A stretch of 64,000 bases of DNA from W0P28-013 sp051878315. GTDB taxonomy: Bacteria; Bacteroidota; Bacteroidia; Bacteroidales; Paludibacteraceae. Of this stretch, positions 34,515-42,973 are shown in pieces. The notes under the pieces are model-generated. The model was not told where the DNA came from, made no database searches, and saw only the letters and a program-made list of their open reading frames with translations. A program made the position numbers and the translations under genes. The first letter of the stretch is position 1, and every line of letters begins with the position of its first letter. The stretch is taken from assembly GCA_051878315.1 (NCBI GenBank), contig JBJEJW010000022.1, forward strand, positions 11,532-75,531. The letters are read 5' to 3'.

Positions 34515-35852
34515 ATGAGAATACTCATCGTTGGTGCCGGCGAAGTGGGACATCATGCCGCCAAAATGCTCGCAAACGAAAATCAAGACATTGTCATCAT
34601 GGACAGTGACGAGGAACGTCTGAAAGACCTATCGACCTCCTACGATTTGCTGACCAAAGTCGGTTCGCCAACTTCGATAAACGATTTGAAAGAGGCCGGT
34701 GTGGATGGCGTTGATTTGTTCATTGCCGTTACGCCCCACGAAAGTGTCAATATGACGGCGTGTATGCTGGCCACCAATCTTGGCGCAAAAAAAACAGTGT
34801 CGCGCATCGACAACAAAGAATACCTCGAAACTGAAAATGCCGATTTTTTCAAAAAAATGGGAGTCGATTCGCTCATTTATCCCGAAATGTTGGCAGCAAA
34901 AGAGATTGCCAATCTGCTGAAACGCGGCTGGTTACGCGAATATCGGTCATTCTGCAACGATGCACTGATAGTGGTGTGCCTCAAAGTGCGCGACAATGCA
35001 CAACTGCTGAATAAAGCGTTCAGCACCGGTTTTTTCGACCATCATCGCTATCGTGTCGTAGCCATCAAGCGCAACAATCACACTATCATTCCGTGTGGCT
35101 CCGACAACATCATTGCCAACGACATTGTATATTTCATCTGCACGCCTGACAATTTGGAATATGTGCGCGAACAAGCCGGAAAAACAGCATTCGACATCAA
35201 CAGTCTTATCATTATGGGTGGCAGTCGCATTGCCATCAACACCATCAACCTGCTATCAAAAAATATTCGCGTCAAAGTCATCGAACAGGACCGCAACCGC
35301 TGCTTCACCTTGGCCGAAAAGATTCGCAACGCGCTACTCATCAATGGCGATTGTCGGAATGTAGAACTGCTGCGCGAAGAAGGTATCGAAGATGCCGACG
35401 CTTTCCTTGCACTGACAGGCGATTCGGAATCGAACGTGCTGGCTTGTCTGGCCGCAAAACAATTTGGCATCCGAAAAACCATCGCCGAAGTTGAGAACAT
35501 TGATTACATTGATTTGGCCGAAAATTTGGACATCGGAACCGTAATCAATAAAAAACTGATCGCTGCCAGCCACATCTACCAACTCACACTCGACGACGAT
35601 GTACTGAACGTCAACTGCCTCACCTACTCCGATGCCGAAGTGGTGGAATTTGTAGTGAAACCGGGCGACAAAATAACACGAGGAGCCGTCAAAGATTTGC
35701 GACTGCCCGAGAACGTCAATATCGGCGGCATTATTCGCAATGGCAAAGGTATGGTCGTAAATGGTGGCACCATCATTTTGCCGGGCGACCACGTCGTGAT
35801 ATTCTGTATGGCCACAAGCATTCGCAAAATCGCCAAATTTTTCAACAATTAG
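34515..35852 (+). CDS. trkA: Trk potassium transport regulator TrkA
   Basis: Peripheral nucleotide-binding subunit of the Trk K+ uptake system. The 445-residue protein has two RCK units. The first Rossmann core is MRILIVGAGEVGHHAAKMLA with acidic VIMDSDEERL. The second, SLIIMGGSRIAINTINLLSK, has GGSRIA where the first has GAGEVG, an altered glycine-rich loop. TrkA_C-like segments follow each (for example FVVKPGDKITRGAVKDLRLPE). It is four bases upstream of trkH, forming a classic pair. Confidence 0.95.
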   Translation: MRILIVGAGEVGHHAAKMLANENQDIVIMDSDEERLKDLSTSYDLLTKVGSPTSINDLKEAGVDGVDLFIAVTPHESVNMTACMLATNLGAKKTVSRIDNKEYLETENADFFKKMGVDSLIYPEMLAAKEIANLLKRGWLREYRSFCNDALIVVCLKVRDNAQLLNKAFSTGFFDHHRYRVVAIKRNNHTIIPCGSDNIIANDIVYFICTPDNLEYVREQAGKTAFDINSLIIMGGSRIAINTINLLSKNIRVKVIEQDRNRCFTLAEKIRNALLINGDCRNVELLREEGIEDADAFLALTGDSESNVLACLAAKQFGIRKTIAEVENIDYIDLAENLDIGTVINKKLIAASHIYQLTLDDDVLNVNCLTYSDAEVVEFVVKPGDKITRGAVKDLRLPENVNIGGIIRNGKGMVVNGGTIILPGDHVVIFCMATSIRKIAKFFNN

Positions 35853-35855
35853 TGC

Positions 35856-37325
35856 ATGACAAAGACATTCAACTATCGCCTTGTGTTTCGGATTTTGGGG
35901 TTGTTGTTGTTCACCGAAACTTTTTTTCTGCTATTGGCCGCAGTCGTAGCACTCGGATACGGCGAAACCGATTTTTTGCCTCTGCTTGAATCGGCTGGCA
36001 TAACAGCATTAGGCAGTCTGCTCGGTTATTTGGCCGGTTATCGTGCACCGCGTCAACTTGGTGTTCGCGAAGGCTACTGCATCGTAGCGGTCGTATGGGT
36101 GTTCTTTTCGCTGTTCGGCATGCTCCCGTTTCTGCTCAACGGATCTATTCTGACACCCACAGATGCGTTTTTCGAAACAATGTCGGGATTCACCACTACG
36201 GGCGCATCTATTCTGACCAACATCGAAGCCCTGCCACACGGATTACTCTTTTGGCGCAGTCTGATACAATGGTTGGGCGGTATGGGTATAGTCGTATTGT
36301 CGTTGGCAGTACTGCCTTTTTTAGGCGGCAATATGCAACTATTCATGGCCGAAGTACCCGGACCAACTTACGACAAATTGCAACCACGCATCACAAATAC
36401 AGCCCGACAACTATGGGGGTTGTACGTTATACTTACAGGACTCGAAGCCATTGTGCTGTATATCGGCGGCATGCCGCTGTTCGATGCCATTTGCCACGCT
36501 CTGACAACCATGGCCACCGGTGGCTATTCTACCAAACAAGACAGCATCGCCTATTGGGATTCGCCATTCATTCAGTACACCATCATTGTGTTCATGATAC
36601 TGGCCGGCACAAACTTTGCCCTTTTATATTGGGCATTCATCAAGCGGCGATTCGACAAACTATGGCACGACGAAGAGTTGCGCACCTATTTACTGACCAT
36701 CGCCGCTTTCACACTGACGATTACACTCGGTTTGGTTGTGTACAAAGGCGTGCATTCGATAACCGAATTCGAAAAAACCTTCCGCGAAAGTCTGTTTCAG
36801 GTAGTTTCTATTATCACCACTACAGGTTTTAGCACTACCGACTATATGTTATGGAAACCGGTTGTATGGGCTTTATTGTTACTACTGATGTTAAGCGGTG
36901 GATCGGCCGGTTCGACCAGTGGAGGTCTGAAAATCATTCGATTATTGTTAGTCTGCAAAAACGGTTACTACGAAATGAAACGTCTCATTCACCCCAAAGC
37001 CATTCTTCCCGTACGCATCAATCAACACGTTGTACCCGAAAATACAATTAGCAACATACACGCTTTCACGGTTATTTATGTCGGAATCATTATCATCAGC
37101 ACTTTCGTCGTGGCTCTCTCCGGCATGTCGTTGGGCGAATCGTTTGGCGCAGCATTGACCGCCATCAGTAACGTCGGGCCTGGCATTGGCAGTTGCGGAC
37201 CAGCCGGCAATTTTGCCGACATACCAACATTTGCCAAATGGTTCTTGGCATTCGTTATGCTCATCGGCCGCTTGGAATTATTCACCGTATTGGTATTATT
37301 CTCGCCAACTTTTTGGAAAAAATAG
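35856..37325 (+). CDS. trkH: Trk potassium uptake membrane protein TrkH
   Basis: Pore-forming subunit of the K+ transporter, 489 residues with eight to ten membrane helices. The four quasi-equivalent selectivity-filter loops can be seen: ETMSGFTTTGASIL, ALTTMATGGYST, VVSIITTTGFSTTDY and AISNVGPGIGS, each with a Gly in the pore position. It interacts with TrkA, just upstream. It is convergent with radA, with two bases between the stop codons. Confidence 0.95.
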   Translation: MTKTFNYRLVFRILGLLLFTETFFLLLAAVVALGYGETDFLPLLESAGITALGSLLGYLAGYRAPRQLGVREGYCIVAVVWVFFSLFGMLPFLLNGSILTPTDAFFETMSGFTTTGASILTNIEALPHGLLFWRSLIQWLGGMGIVVLSLAVLPFLGGNMQLFMAEVPGPTYDKLQPRITNTARQLWGLYVILTGLEAIVLYIGGMPLFDAICHALTTMATGGYSTKQDSIAYWDSPFIQYTIIVFMILAGTNFALLYWAFIKRRFDKLWHDEELRTYLLTIAAFTLTITLGLVVYKGVHSITEFEKTFRESLFQVVSIITTTGFSTTDYMLWKPVVWALLLLLMLSGGSAGSTSGGLKIIRLLLVCKNGYYEMKRLIHPKAILPVRINQHVVPENTISNIHAFTVIYVGIIIISTFVVALSGMSLGESFGAALTAISNVGPGIGSCGPAGNFADIPTFAKWFLAFVMLIGRLELFTVLVLFSPTFWKK

Positions 37326-37327
37326 CA

Positions 37328-38692
37328 TCAACCAAACAATACGCGAAACGCCTCTTCGACTTTGCGTACCGGCAATACGTCGATTTTCCAATTTGTCTTC
37401 GACAATTGTTTATGGTTAAATTCCGGTACAATGATTTTGGCAAAGCCTAATTTTTGCGCCTCGGCTATACGTTGTTCGATGCGGTTTACCGGACGAATCT
37501 CGCCCGACAACCCCACTTCGCCCGTCAAACAAACCGTATTGTCAAGTGTAATGTCCAAATTGGACGACAACACCGCCGACAACACCGCCAAATCAATGGC
37601 AGGATCGCTCACACGCAAACCGCCGGCAATATTCAGGAATACATCCTTTTGCATCAGTTTGAAACCTGCACGTTTTTCCAATACGGCCAGCAACATATTC
37701 ATACGCCGAATGTCGAAACCCGTGGCCGAACGCTGCGGTGTGCCATAAGCAGCCGTACTTACAAGTGCCTGAACTTCAATAAGAAACGGGCGAACACCTT
37801 CAATCATAGCAGCAATAGCCACGCCACTCAACCCCTCGTGGTTTTGTGTCAACAAAAGTTCCGACGGATTCGACACCTCACGCAAGCCGCTTTGCTGCAT
37901 CTCGAAAATCGCCAACTCGTCGGTACTGCCAAAACGGTTTTTATTGGCGCGCAATATACGGTACAAATAATGCCTGTCGCCCTCGAACTGCAACACCGTA
38001 TCGACAATGTGTTCCAAAATTTTCGGTCCGGCGATACTACCCTCTTTTGTGATATGCCCTATCAGCAATACGGGAATCGCCGACTCTTTGGCAAATTTGA
38101 GCAACGATGCCGAGCATTCGCGCACCTGCGAAATACTGCCGGGCGACGATTCGGCTGTGTCCGTCGAAATCGTCTGTATGGAATCAACAATGACTATATC
38201 GGGCTTGACGTTTTCGATATGCGTAAAAATCTGCTCCAACGACGTTTCACTCACAATATAACAATCGCTCTCCATTTTACCGATACGCTCGGCACGCATT
38301 TTCAACTGATTAACACTCTCCTCGCCCGACACATACAACACACGTTTGCCGGCCATACGCAAGGCGACTTGCAATACCAATGTCGATTTACCAATGCCGG
38401 GTTCACCACCGATAAGCACCAGCGAACCGGGTACTAAACCGCCGCCAAGCACGCGATTCAATTCCGCATTCTGCATGTCGATACGCATTTCGGCATGTGC
38501 ATCAACTTCGTTGACGCGCATAGGGCGACTTCCCGATGACACAAAACCACGTCCCGACACTTTGGGTGACGGTTCTTTGCGCACTTTTTGTTCCACAAAC
38601 GAATTCCATGCGCCACACGCCGGACAACGACCATACGCTTTGGGATAATCGGCGCCACACTCTTTACAAAAATAGACTACCTTCTCTTTCAT
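37328..38692 (-). CDS. radA: DNA repair protein RadA
   Basis: RecA-like ATPase with a zinc finger and Lon-protease-like fold that drives branch migration in recombinational repair. The 454-residue protein has the C4 zinc motif YFCKECGADYPKAYGRCPACG, Walker A LVLIGGEPGIGKSTLVLQVA, the diagnostic KNRFG segment in RANKNRFGSTDELAIFEM, and the C-terminal Lon-type PPase-like region starting around GLRVSDPAIDLAVLSAVLSS. The start at 38692 or 38701 cannot be decided by motif; the promoter at 38720-38749 fits both. Confidence 0.96.
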   Translation of the reverse strand: MKEKVVYFCKECGADYPKAYGRCPACGAWNSFVEQKVRKEPSPKVSGRGFVSSGSRPMRVNEVDAHAEMRIDMQNAELNRVLGGGLVPGSLVLIGGEPGIGKSTLVLQVALRMAGKRVLYVSGEESVNQLKMRAERIGKMESDCYIVSETSLEQIFTHIENVKPDIVIVDSIQTISTDTAESSPGSISQVRECSASLLKFAKESAIPVLLIGHITKEGSIAGPKILEHIVDTVLQFEGDRHYLYRILRANKNRFGSTDELAIFEMQQSGLREVSNPSELLLTQNHEGLSGVAIAAMIEGVRPFLIEVQALVSTAAYGTPQRSATGFDIRRMNMLLAVLEKRAGFKLMQKDVFLNIAGGLRVSDPAIDLAVLSAVLSSNLDITLDNTVCLTGEVGLSGEIRPVNRIEQRIAEAQKLGFAKIIVPEFNHKQLSKTNWKIDVLPVRKVEEAFRVLFG

Positions 38693-38719
38693 GCCTCTCA
38701 CACTTCAGCGATAATGCTA

Positions 38720-38749
38720 CAAAATTAGCAATTTTTGCGCATAACACAA
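38720..38749 (-). promoter_or_regulatory. Promoter of radA
   Basis: On the minus strand TTG (38747-38749), 19 bases, TAATTTTG (38720-38727). Confidence 0.65.
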
Positions 38750-38779
38750 AGTGTCGCCCCGAAAAAACGGGACGACACT
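38746..38779 (-). terminator. Terminator of the envelope-protein operon before radA
   Basis: Stem GTGTCG-C-CCCG / CGGG-A-CGACAC (38751-38761 with 38768-38778), loop of six A on the plus strand. It overlaps the -33 region of the radA promoter. Confidence 0.6.
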
Positions 38780-38808
38780 CGCATAAATAGCTATACTACA
38801 ATCCGTTT

Positions 38809-39717
38809 TTAACGATTGAAGTAGAAGTTCATAAACAAGTTGGCGCCGACATTCTGCGTGCCAAACACAAATTGGCTCGACTTCGGAGCAACCAACTCGG
38901 TGAAGTGTTCAACCTCTTTGGTCAACAAGTTGAAGCCTTCGTATTCGCCATATTGTTGCGGCGTCCATGTGTAAAGCAATGCCAAGTTTACTTCGGCACC
39001 AATCGAAATTTTCGGGGCCACAAAACCTTCGACACCTACGCTGCCCACCAAACCAATGGTATGCACACCATCGTCGGCATAACTATGCAGCAAACGTGCA
39101 TTCGGCATTTGCGACGACATAGCAGCATACGTTACAAACGAACCCGATGTCGGACGTTGGTTTATTTCGGTGATGGCATTACCAAATTCGTAGTTGGCGT
39201 GAGCCACACTGAACGCATACAATGCACTGCCGCTGAAGACGCCTTGTACACGGCCTTTGCCGACGCGATATTCTACGCCTACCGACAAACTACCGCCGTG
39301 GCTCGACAAATACTCGGAATCAATAACTTTTTGTTTCGATAACGGGTCAATGGCTACGGCTTCATCGTCCAATACATATTCGCGGTTATTTGCGCGTGTC
39401 AGCAACAAACCGATATTGGCACGCAAACCAAGGTTATCGGTAAACATATATTTACCTTGCAACGACACCACAGGATAAGCATTCGGCATCGTCATGTTCG
39501 ACAACAATGCTTCACCACCTATTTCGGCGTTCTTGATGGAATTACCGATAGTACCGTTAAACATATTGCCCACGAACGTAGCAAACGGATTCAGATTGAA
39601 ACCGATAGCAAAATCGCCCGCTGCCGGCAAATATTCGTTTTTCGCGGCGCTTTCTTCTTGTGCGAATAGCGGCAGAGCCAATGCTGCCACCAAAAGGCAA
39701 CTTACTATTTTCTTCAT
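38809..39717 (-). CDS. Predicted outer-membrane beta-barrel protein
   Basis: A 302-residue protein with a signal peptide (MKKIVSCLLVAALALPLFAQ) and repeated amphipathic strands (SLQGKYMFTDNLGLRANIGL, SLSVGVEYRVGKG, VEGFVAPKISIGAEVNLALLY), ending in Asn-Phe-Tyr-Phe-Asn-Arg, a typical aromatic-rich barrel end. I do not recognise the family; it resembles OmpA/BT1926-type barrels of Bacteroidetes. It follows the lipoprotein gene at 39756 by 38 bases on the same strand, so the two are probably one operon. Function unknown. Confidence 0.75.
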   Translation of the reverse strand: MKKIVSCLLVAALALPLFAQEESAAKNEYLPAAGDFAIGFNLNPFATFVGNMFNGTIGNSIKNAEIGGEALLSNMTMPNAYPVVSLQGKYMFTDNLGLRANIGLLLTRANNREYVLDDEAVAIDPLSKQKVIDSEYLSSHGGSLSVGVEYRVGKGRVQGVFSGSALYAFSVAHANYEFGNAITEINQRPTSGSFVTYAAMSSQMPNARLLHSYADDGVHTIGLVGSVGVEGFVAPKISIGAEVNLALLYTWTPQQYGEYEGFNLLTKEVEHFTELVAPKSSQFVFGTQNVGANLFMNFYFNR

Positions 39718-39755
39718 AATACTAATCTCTTTTTATTGTTAAAAGACATAACAAA

Positions 39756-40871
39756 TTAGTCGAGCGACGGCAATGACCAACCATAAACATTGTTCGACAC
39801 ATAGTTACCGGTCATGTCGCCTTTATCTTTCTTATTCACACCGTAAATGGCTTGGTCTTGACGCGGTTCGAATTGCAACTTCATCGATGGAATTTGCAGG
39901 GGCACTTCGGTGTTGAGTACCGAAGGAGTAGCCAAAACAGACGATGCACAGCTCCATACACCGGCAAGATATTGTGTTCTAGCTTTATCGCCATCAATAT
40001 CGAAATACAGGTGTTTGTAACCCAACACATCATTCTCGGCTTCTACATAGAAATCTTCGATTTGGCACTCAAACTCAACATCGCCTGCAGCCAAATCCCA
40101 TGCATCAGGCACAGGTACTTCGAAAGCATACGATTTTGTCGTATTGTCCGATGCTACAGTTTGGAACGAATAAATAAACGTCGGTGCATCCCATACGGTA
40201 GCATTCGAAGCGAACAATAACACCGAAACATTTTGGCCGGCTTTGGCTTCAAGTTGTTTGTTAACTTGCGCTTTAGTAATGTTTTCTTTGTCGATCCAAT
40301 CCTCGCTTTGTACGAACACATTGCCTTCTATTTTCACTTTTTTGCCTTTGTTCAACGAAGCATAATCGAATTTGCTGGTAGTGGCTACAGTCAAGTCGGC
40401 TGTACGCACTTTGGCATTCTCAAGCGACACCGCCTCGGTTGACGATAGGTTGAACATGGCTTTTTCGATGCTGATAACATTGGCAGCTTCGAAACCATCG
40501 ATCAAAGTACCGTAAGCAGCCTCAAAAGGCAATACCTCAACAGTAGCGTTGATTGCTTTCACGCCTACGGGGATTTCGAACAAATACGTTCCGTCTGCAG
40601 CCGTTTGCGTAATGTACTGTTTTTTACCTTCGGCACCGGTCGAATATTCGCTGTACGCAATTTCGAGTACTACATCGACACCGCCTTTCACGGCAACCGG
40701 GTTATTAACCACAATGCCATTTTCTACACCGAAACCGGCATCGTAAGTTACCTTACCTTGCACTTTAGCCACACCGGCCATACTGTCCAAAGTCAGTTGA
40801 CTTTGTTCTTTTTCACAACCTGCAAGCAGCAAAACAGCCAACATTGCAGAACCAAAAAATACTTTCTTCAT
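39756..40871 (-). CDS. Hypothetical lipoprotein
   Basis: A 371-residue lipoprotein (lipobox ...LLLAGCEKEQ, Cys19). The N-terminal region VQGKVTYDAGFGVENGIVV and DGTYLFEIPVG resembles carboxypeptidase-regulatory/CnaB-like beta domains. A low-charge beta-rich remainder has no motif I recognise. The C-terminal part is beta-rich and ends at NNVYGWSLPSLD. The promoter is at 40959-40989. It is paired with the barrel protein gene downstream and may work with it at the outer membrane. Confidence 0.7.
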   Translation of the reverse strand: MKKVFFGSAMLAVLLLAGCEKEQSQLTLDSMAGVAKVQGKVTYDAGFGVENGIVVNNPVAVKGGVDVVLEIAYSEYSTGAEGKKQYITQTAADGTYLFEIPVGVKAINATVEVLPFEAAYGTLIDGFEAANVISIEKAMFNLSSTEAVSLENAKVRTADLTVATTSKFDYASLNKGKKVKIEGNVFVQSEDWIDKENITKAQVNKQLEAKAGQNVSVLLFASNATVWDAPTFIYSFQTVASDNTTKSYAFEVPVPDAWDLAAGDVEFECQIEDFYVEAENDVLGYKHLYFDIDGDKARTQYLAGVWSCASSVLATPSVLNTEVPLQIPSMKLQFEPRQDQAIYGVNKKDKGDMTGNYVSNNVYGWSLPSLD

Positions 40872-40958
40872 AATAAAAGAATTTGATAAATAATAAAAAT
40901 TTGAATAATAAATAAATGTCTATTTTCGAAATGTTAAAATATTAAACTATTTCGATGG

Positions 40959-40989
40959 CAAATGTACTACTTTTTTTTCACATACACAA
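40959..40989 (-). promoter_or_regulatory. Promoter of the lipoprotein-barrel operon
   Basis: On the minus strand TTG (40987-40989), 20 bases, TACATTTG (40959-40966). It implies a leader of roughly 80 bases. The rest of 40872-41071 is AT-rich and I see nothing else in it. Confidence 0.65.
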
Positions 40990-41071
40990 TACGAGAAAAC
41001 TCGTATTTTTTTACAATTACAATGTTAAAAATGCAAAAATCACAAAAACTATCAAAAAATACAATAATTTC

Positions 41072-41103
41072 TTTGGTTGTCTGCAAAAAGAGTTGTATCT
41101 TTG
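41072..41103 (+). promoter_or_regulatory. Promoter of tRNA-Ser
   Basis: TTTG (41072-41075), 20 bases, TATCTTTG (41096-41103): a perfect consensus promoter ending 11 bases before the mature tRNA. Confidence 0.85.
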
Positions 41104-41114
41104 CACTCGCATTC

Positions 41115-41201
41115 GGAAAGATGCCGGAGTGGTCGATCGGGCCGCACTCGAAATGCGGTGTACGGGTAACTGTACCGGGGGTTCGAATCCCTCTCTTTCC
41201 G
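41115..41201 (+). tRNA. tRNA-Ser (anticodon CGA)
   Basis: Class II tRNA of 87 bases. The acceptor stem GGAAAGA (41115-41121) pairs with TCTTTCC (41194-41200); the anticodon arm CCGCA-CTCGAAA-TGCGG gives anticodon CGA, reading UCG; a long variable arm (TGTACGGGTAACTGTACCG) and the T arm GGGGGTTCGAATCCCTC follow. CCA is not encoded. The 3' end is duplicated at 41327-41346. Confidence 0.95.
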
Positions 41202-41204
41202 CTA
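41185..41204 (+). repeat. Direct repeat at the tRNA-Ser 3' end (first copy)
   Basis: GAATCCCTCTCTTTCCGCTA, 20 bases covering the tRNA 3' end and three bases beyond. It recurs exactly at 41327-41346. A duplicated tRNA 3' end is the usual attL/attR pattern of an integrated element. Confidence 0.8.
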
Positions 41205-41214
41205 ATATAAAGGG

Positions 41215-41243
41215 AAGAGACTTATAATAAAAGTCTCTTTTTT
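41215..41243 (+). terminator. Terminator after tRNA-Ser
   Basis: Stem AAGAGACTT (41215-41223) with AAGTCTCTT (41231-41239), followed by T. Confidence 0.75.
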
Positions 41244-41326
41244 ATTCCGCTCTTTGATGGTAAATTGAGGGATGAGAAATCGGGGTTCGTCATCGACGAA
41301 GTCGCTTTCGTAACGAAGTGAAGAAA

Positions 41327-41346
41327 GAATCCCTCTCTTTCCGCTA
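41327..41346 (+). repeat. Direct repeat of the tRNA-Ser 3' end (second copy)
   Basis: Exact copy of 41185-41204. Upstream at about 41282 is CGGGGTTCG, like a T-arm start, separated from the repeat by about 38 bases containing ACGAAGTCGCTTTCGT-like inverted repeats. The stretch 41244-41326 has no open frame of note, so no integrase lies between the copies. Confidence 0.75.
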
Positions 41347-41351
41347 GTTAT

Positions 41352-41385
41352 AAATGGCTTTACTTACAAGAGTGAGCCATTTTTT
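41352..41385 (+). terminator. Second terminator downstream of the tRNA region
   Basis: AAATGGCT / AGCCATTT stem followed by T6. Confidence 0.7.
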
Positions 41386-41417
41386 CTTTTTGTTAATTGA
41401 ACAAGACACACCATATT

Positions 41418-41870
41418 ATGCGAATACTTTTCATCTGTTTGGGCAACATTTGTCGCTCGCCGCTGGCCGAAACCATACTCAATGCTAAACTTGCCGCCGT
41501 CGGATTGCAAGCCGCAGTCGATTCGGCCGGTCTCATTGCTTACCATGCCGGCGAACAAGCCGATCCGCGTATGCGCGCACATGCGGCACGCCGCGGCTAC
41601 ACCATCACACATCGCGCGCGCCAAATAACACAAGCCGATTTCGACCGGTTCGACCTCATCATCGGCATGGATGCCGACAACATACGCGCCCTCGAACGGC
41701 TTGCACCACCACACGCTATCCACAAAATTAAATCGGCCGTAGCCTACTGTCGCCGGTTTAACTATGCCGAAGCAGTACCCGATCCTTACTACGGCGGCGA
41801 TGCCGGTTTTGAATACGCCATCGACCTGCTGGAAGATGCGTGCGACGGCATAGTGGCCACACTTCTGTAA
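41418..41870 (+). CDS. Low-molecular-weight protein-tyrosine phosphatase
   Basis: A 150-residue phosphatase. The catalytic P-loop FICLGNICRSPLAE (CX5RS) is at the N-terminus, and the general-acid Asp is in VPDPYYGGDAGFEYAIDLLEDAC. It removes phosphate from phosphotyrosine; in bacteria it is often linked to exopolysaccharide control by tyrosine kinases. The start at 41418 (MRILFICLGN) is preferred because the motif needs no more residues upstream. It is convergent with porT, 14 bases away. Confidence 0.93.
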   Translation: MRILFICLGNICRSPLAETILNAKLAAVGLQAAVDSAGLIAYHAGEQADPRMRAHAARRGYTITHRARQITQADFDRFDLIIGMDADNIRALERLAPPHAIHKIKSAVAYCRRFNYAEAVPDPYYGGDAGFEYAIDLLEDACDGIVATLL

Positions 41871-41884
41871 AAAACGAGGGAATA

Positions 41885-42580
41885 TCACTCGAAATTGACA
41901 CAAATAGTCAGCATACGCGAAGTCATACGGCTGATGGCTTGCGTATATTTGCTGCTCGATGGGTCGATAACGTCGTGCTGACGCTCCTCCCAAGGTTCCA
42001 GCACATTGTTAAAGCCCAACGAGAACTTGATTTCGGGCGATAGGCGGAAATATTTCAGATAGATGGTACAACCGCCACCAAATTCAACAAAATAGTCGAG
42101 CATTTTCAGCAAAATCGGCTGTTGACGGTCGCGACCGAGGTCGAACATCACACCGCCACCACACAAAAGATATGGGCGATAATTTTTGATGCGCGGACCA
42201 TTGAATTTGATGTAGGCCGGCACCGAAATAATGGTCGATTTGACACTTGTGCTGATGATATCGTCGTCCACATCGTTGGAATACGAAATAGTGCGATCGG
42301 ACAAGTGAAACGCAGGTACAAGTCTGAAATTGAAATAGTTACCCATACGTACATCGCCTATGACACCCACCGTAAAACCGGGAATCACCCACGACATATC
42401 GGCGTTGTACACCTTGCCATCGATAACCATACCACTTTGCGTAAAGTCGAAATCCATAAAATTCAGCCCCAATGTGAAGCCGAAATGCACAACTTTGTAA
42501 TCGACCATAGGCAAATTGTCCTGCGCACGCATGCCGACGCATGGCAGTAGAAGTAATAGTATGTAAACGATTCGTTTCAC
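41885..42580 (-). CDS. porT: Type IX secretion system protein PorT
   Basis: A 231-residue outer-membrane barrel with a signal peptide (MKRIVYILLLLLPCVGMRAQ). The start DNLPMVDYKVVHFGFTLGLNFMDF, the strand pattern GFTVGVIGDVRMGNYFNFRLVPAFHLSDRTISY, the NYRPYLLCGGGVMFDL, PILLKMLDYFVEFGGGC and LSPEIKFSLGFNNVL motifs, and the end TSRMLTICVNFE all match the PorT family. It is essential for type IX export in Porphyromonas gingivalis. It is separate from porU/porV in this window. A downstream ferredoxin gene is on the same strand. Confidence 0.87.
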   Translation of the reverse strand: MKRIVYILLLLLPCVGMRAQDNLPMVDYKVVHFGFTLGLNFMDFDFTQSGMVIDGKVYNADMSWVIPGFTVGVIGDVRMGNYFNFRLVPAFHLSDRTISYSNDVDDDIISTSVKSTIISVPAYIKFNGPRIKNYRPYLLCGGGVMFDLGRDRQQPILLKMLDYFVEFGGGCTIYLKYFRLSPEIKFSLGFNNVLEPWEERQHDVIDPSSSKYTQAISRMTSRMLTICVNFE

Positions 42581-42634
42581 CTATGTTCAAAACGCGAAAT
42601 GTACTGTTTTATTGTGGTTGCGCCACAAACTCGC

Positions 42635-42680
42635 AAAAAGACAAAGGCCGTTCAGTGTACGAACAGCCTCCGTGTCTTTT
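42635..42680 (-). terminator. Terminator after the ferredoxin gene
   Basis: On the minus strand AAAGACA...TGTCTTT with inner GGCTGTTC / GAACGGCC, followed by T. Ends the small ferredoxin transcript before porT. Confidence 0.75.
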
Positions 42681-42700
42681 GTTTTCGACGATGCGTTCTA

Positions 42701-42871
42701 TCACGCCGGATGGATTGCCTCCGAAGGGCAAACGCTTGCGCAAGTGCCGCAATCGGTGCAAATGTCGGGATTGATGGAATAAACATCACCTTCCGAGATA
42801 GCTTCTGCAGGGCATTCACCAATGCAAGTGCCACAAGCTACGCATTCGTCAGCAGAAATTACATAAGCCAT
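42701..42871 (-). CDS. 2[4Fe-4S] ferredoxin
   Basis: A 56-residue protein with two classic clusters: ECVACGTCIGECP (CxxCxxCxxxCP) and ICTDCGTCASVCP. It begins MAYVISADEC and ends EAIHPA. Small soluble electron carrier of clostridial type, serving pyruvate:ferredoxin oxidoreductase and hydrogenases in anaerobes. It has a consensus promoter at 42909-42939 and a terminator at 42635-42680, so it is its own unit. It is read on the minus strand; the overlapping plus-strand frames are not genes. Confidence 0.95.
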   Translation of the reverse strand: MAYVISADECVACGTCIGECPAEAISEGDVYSINPDICTDCGTCASVCPSEAIHPA

Positions 42872-42908
42872 GATTTTGTTTTTTTTAAGTTGATACTAAT
42901 TAGCACTG

Positions 42909-42939
42909 CAAAGATATACTATTTTTTGTGATGCTGCAA
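42909..42939 (-). promoter_or_regulatory. Promoter of the ferredoxin gene
   Basis: On the minus strand TTG (42937-42939), 20 bases, TATCTTTG (42909-42916). Confidence 0.8.
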
Positions 42940-42973
42940 TTTTTTAGGCGATTTTTTTTGCAAATTTGCACGT

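Noticed and set aside
41205..41346. A second tRNA gene after tRNA-Ser
   Set aside because: Only a T-arm-like start and the 3' end are present; acceptor 5' side, D arm and anticodon arm are missing.
41364..41993. 209-codon minus-strand frame
   Set aside because: Antisense to the phosphatase and overlapping porT's 3' end; no motif.
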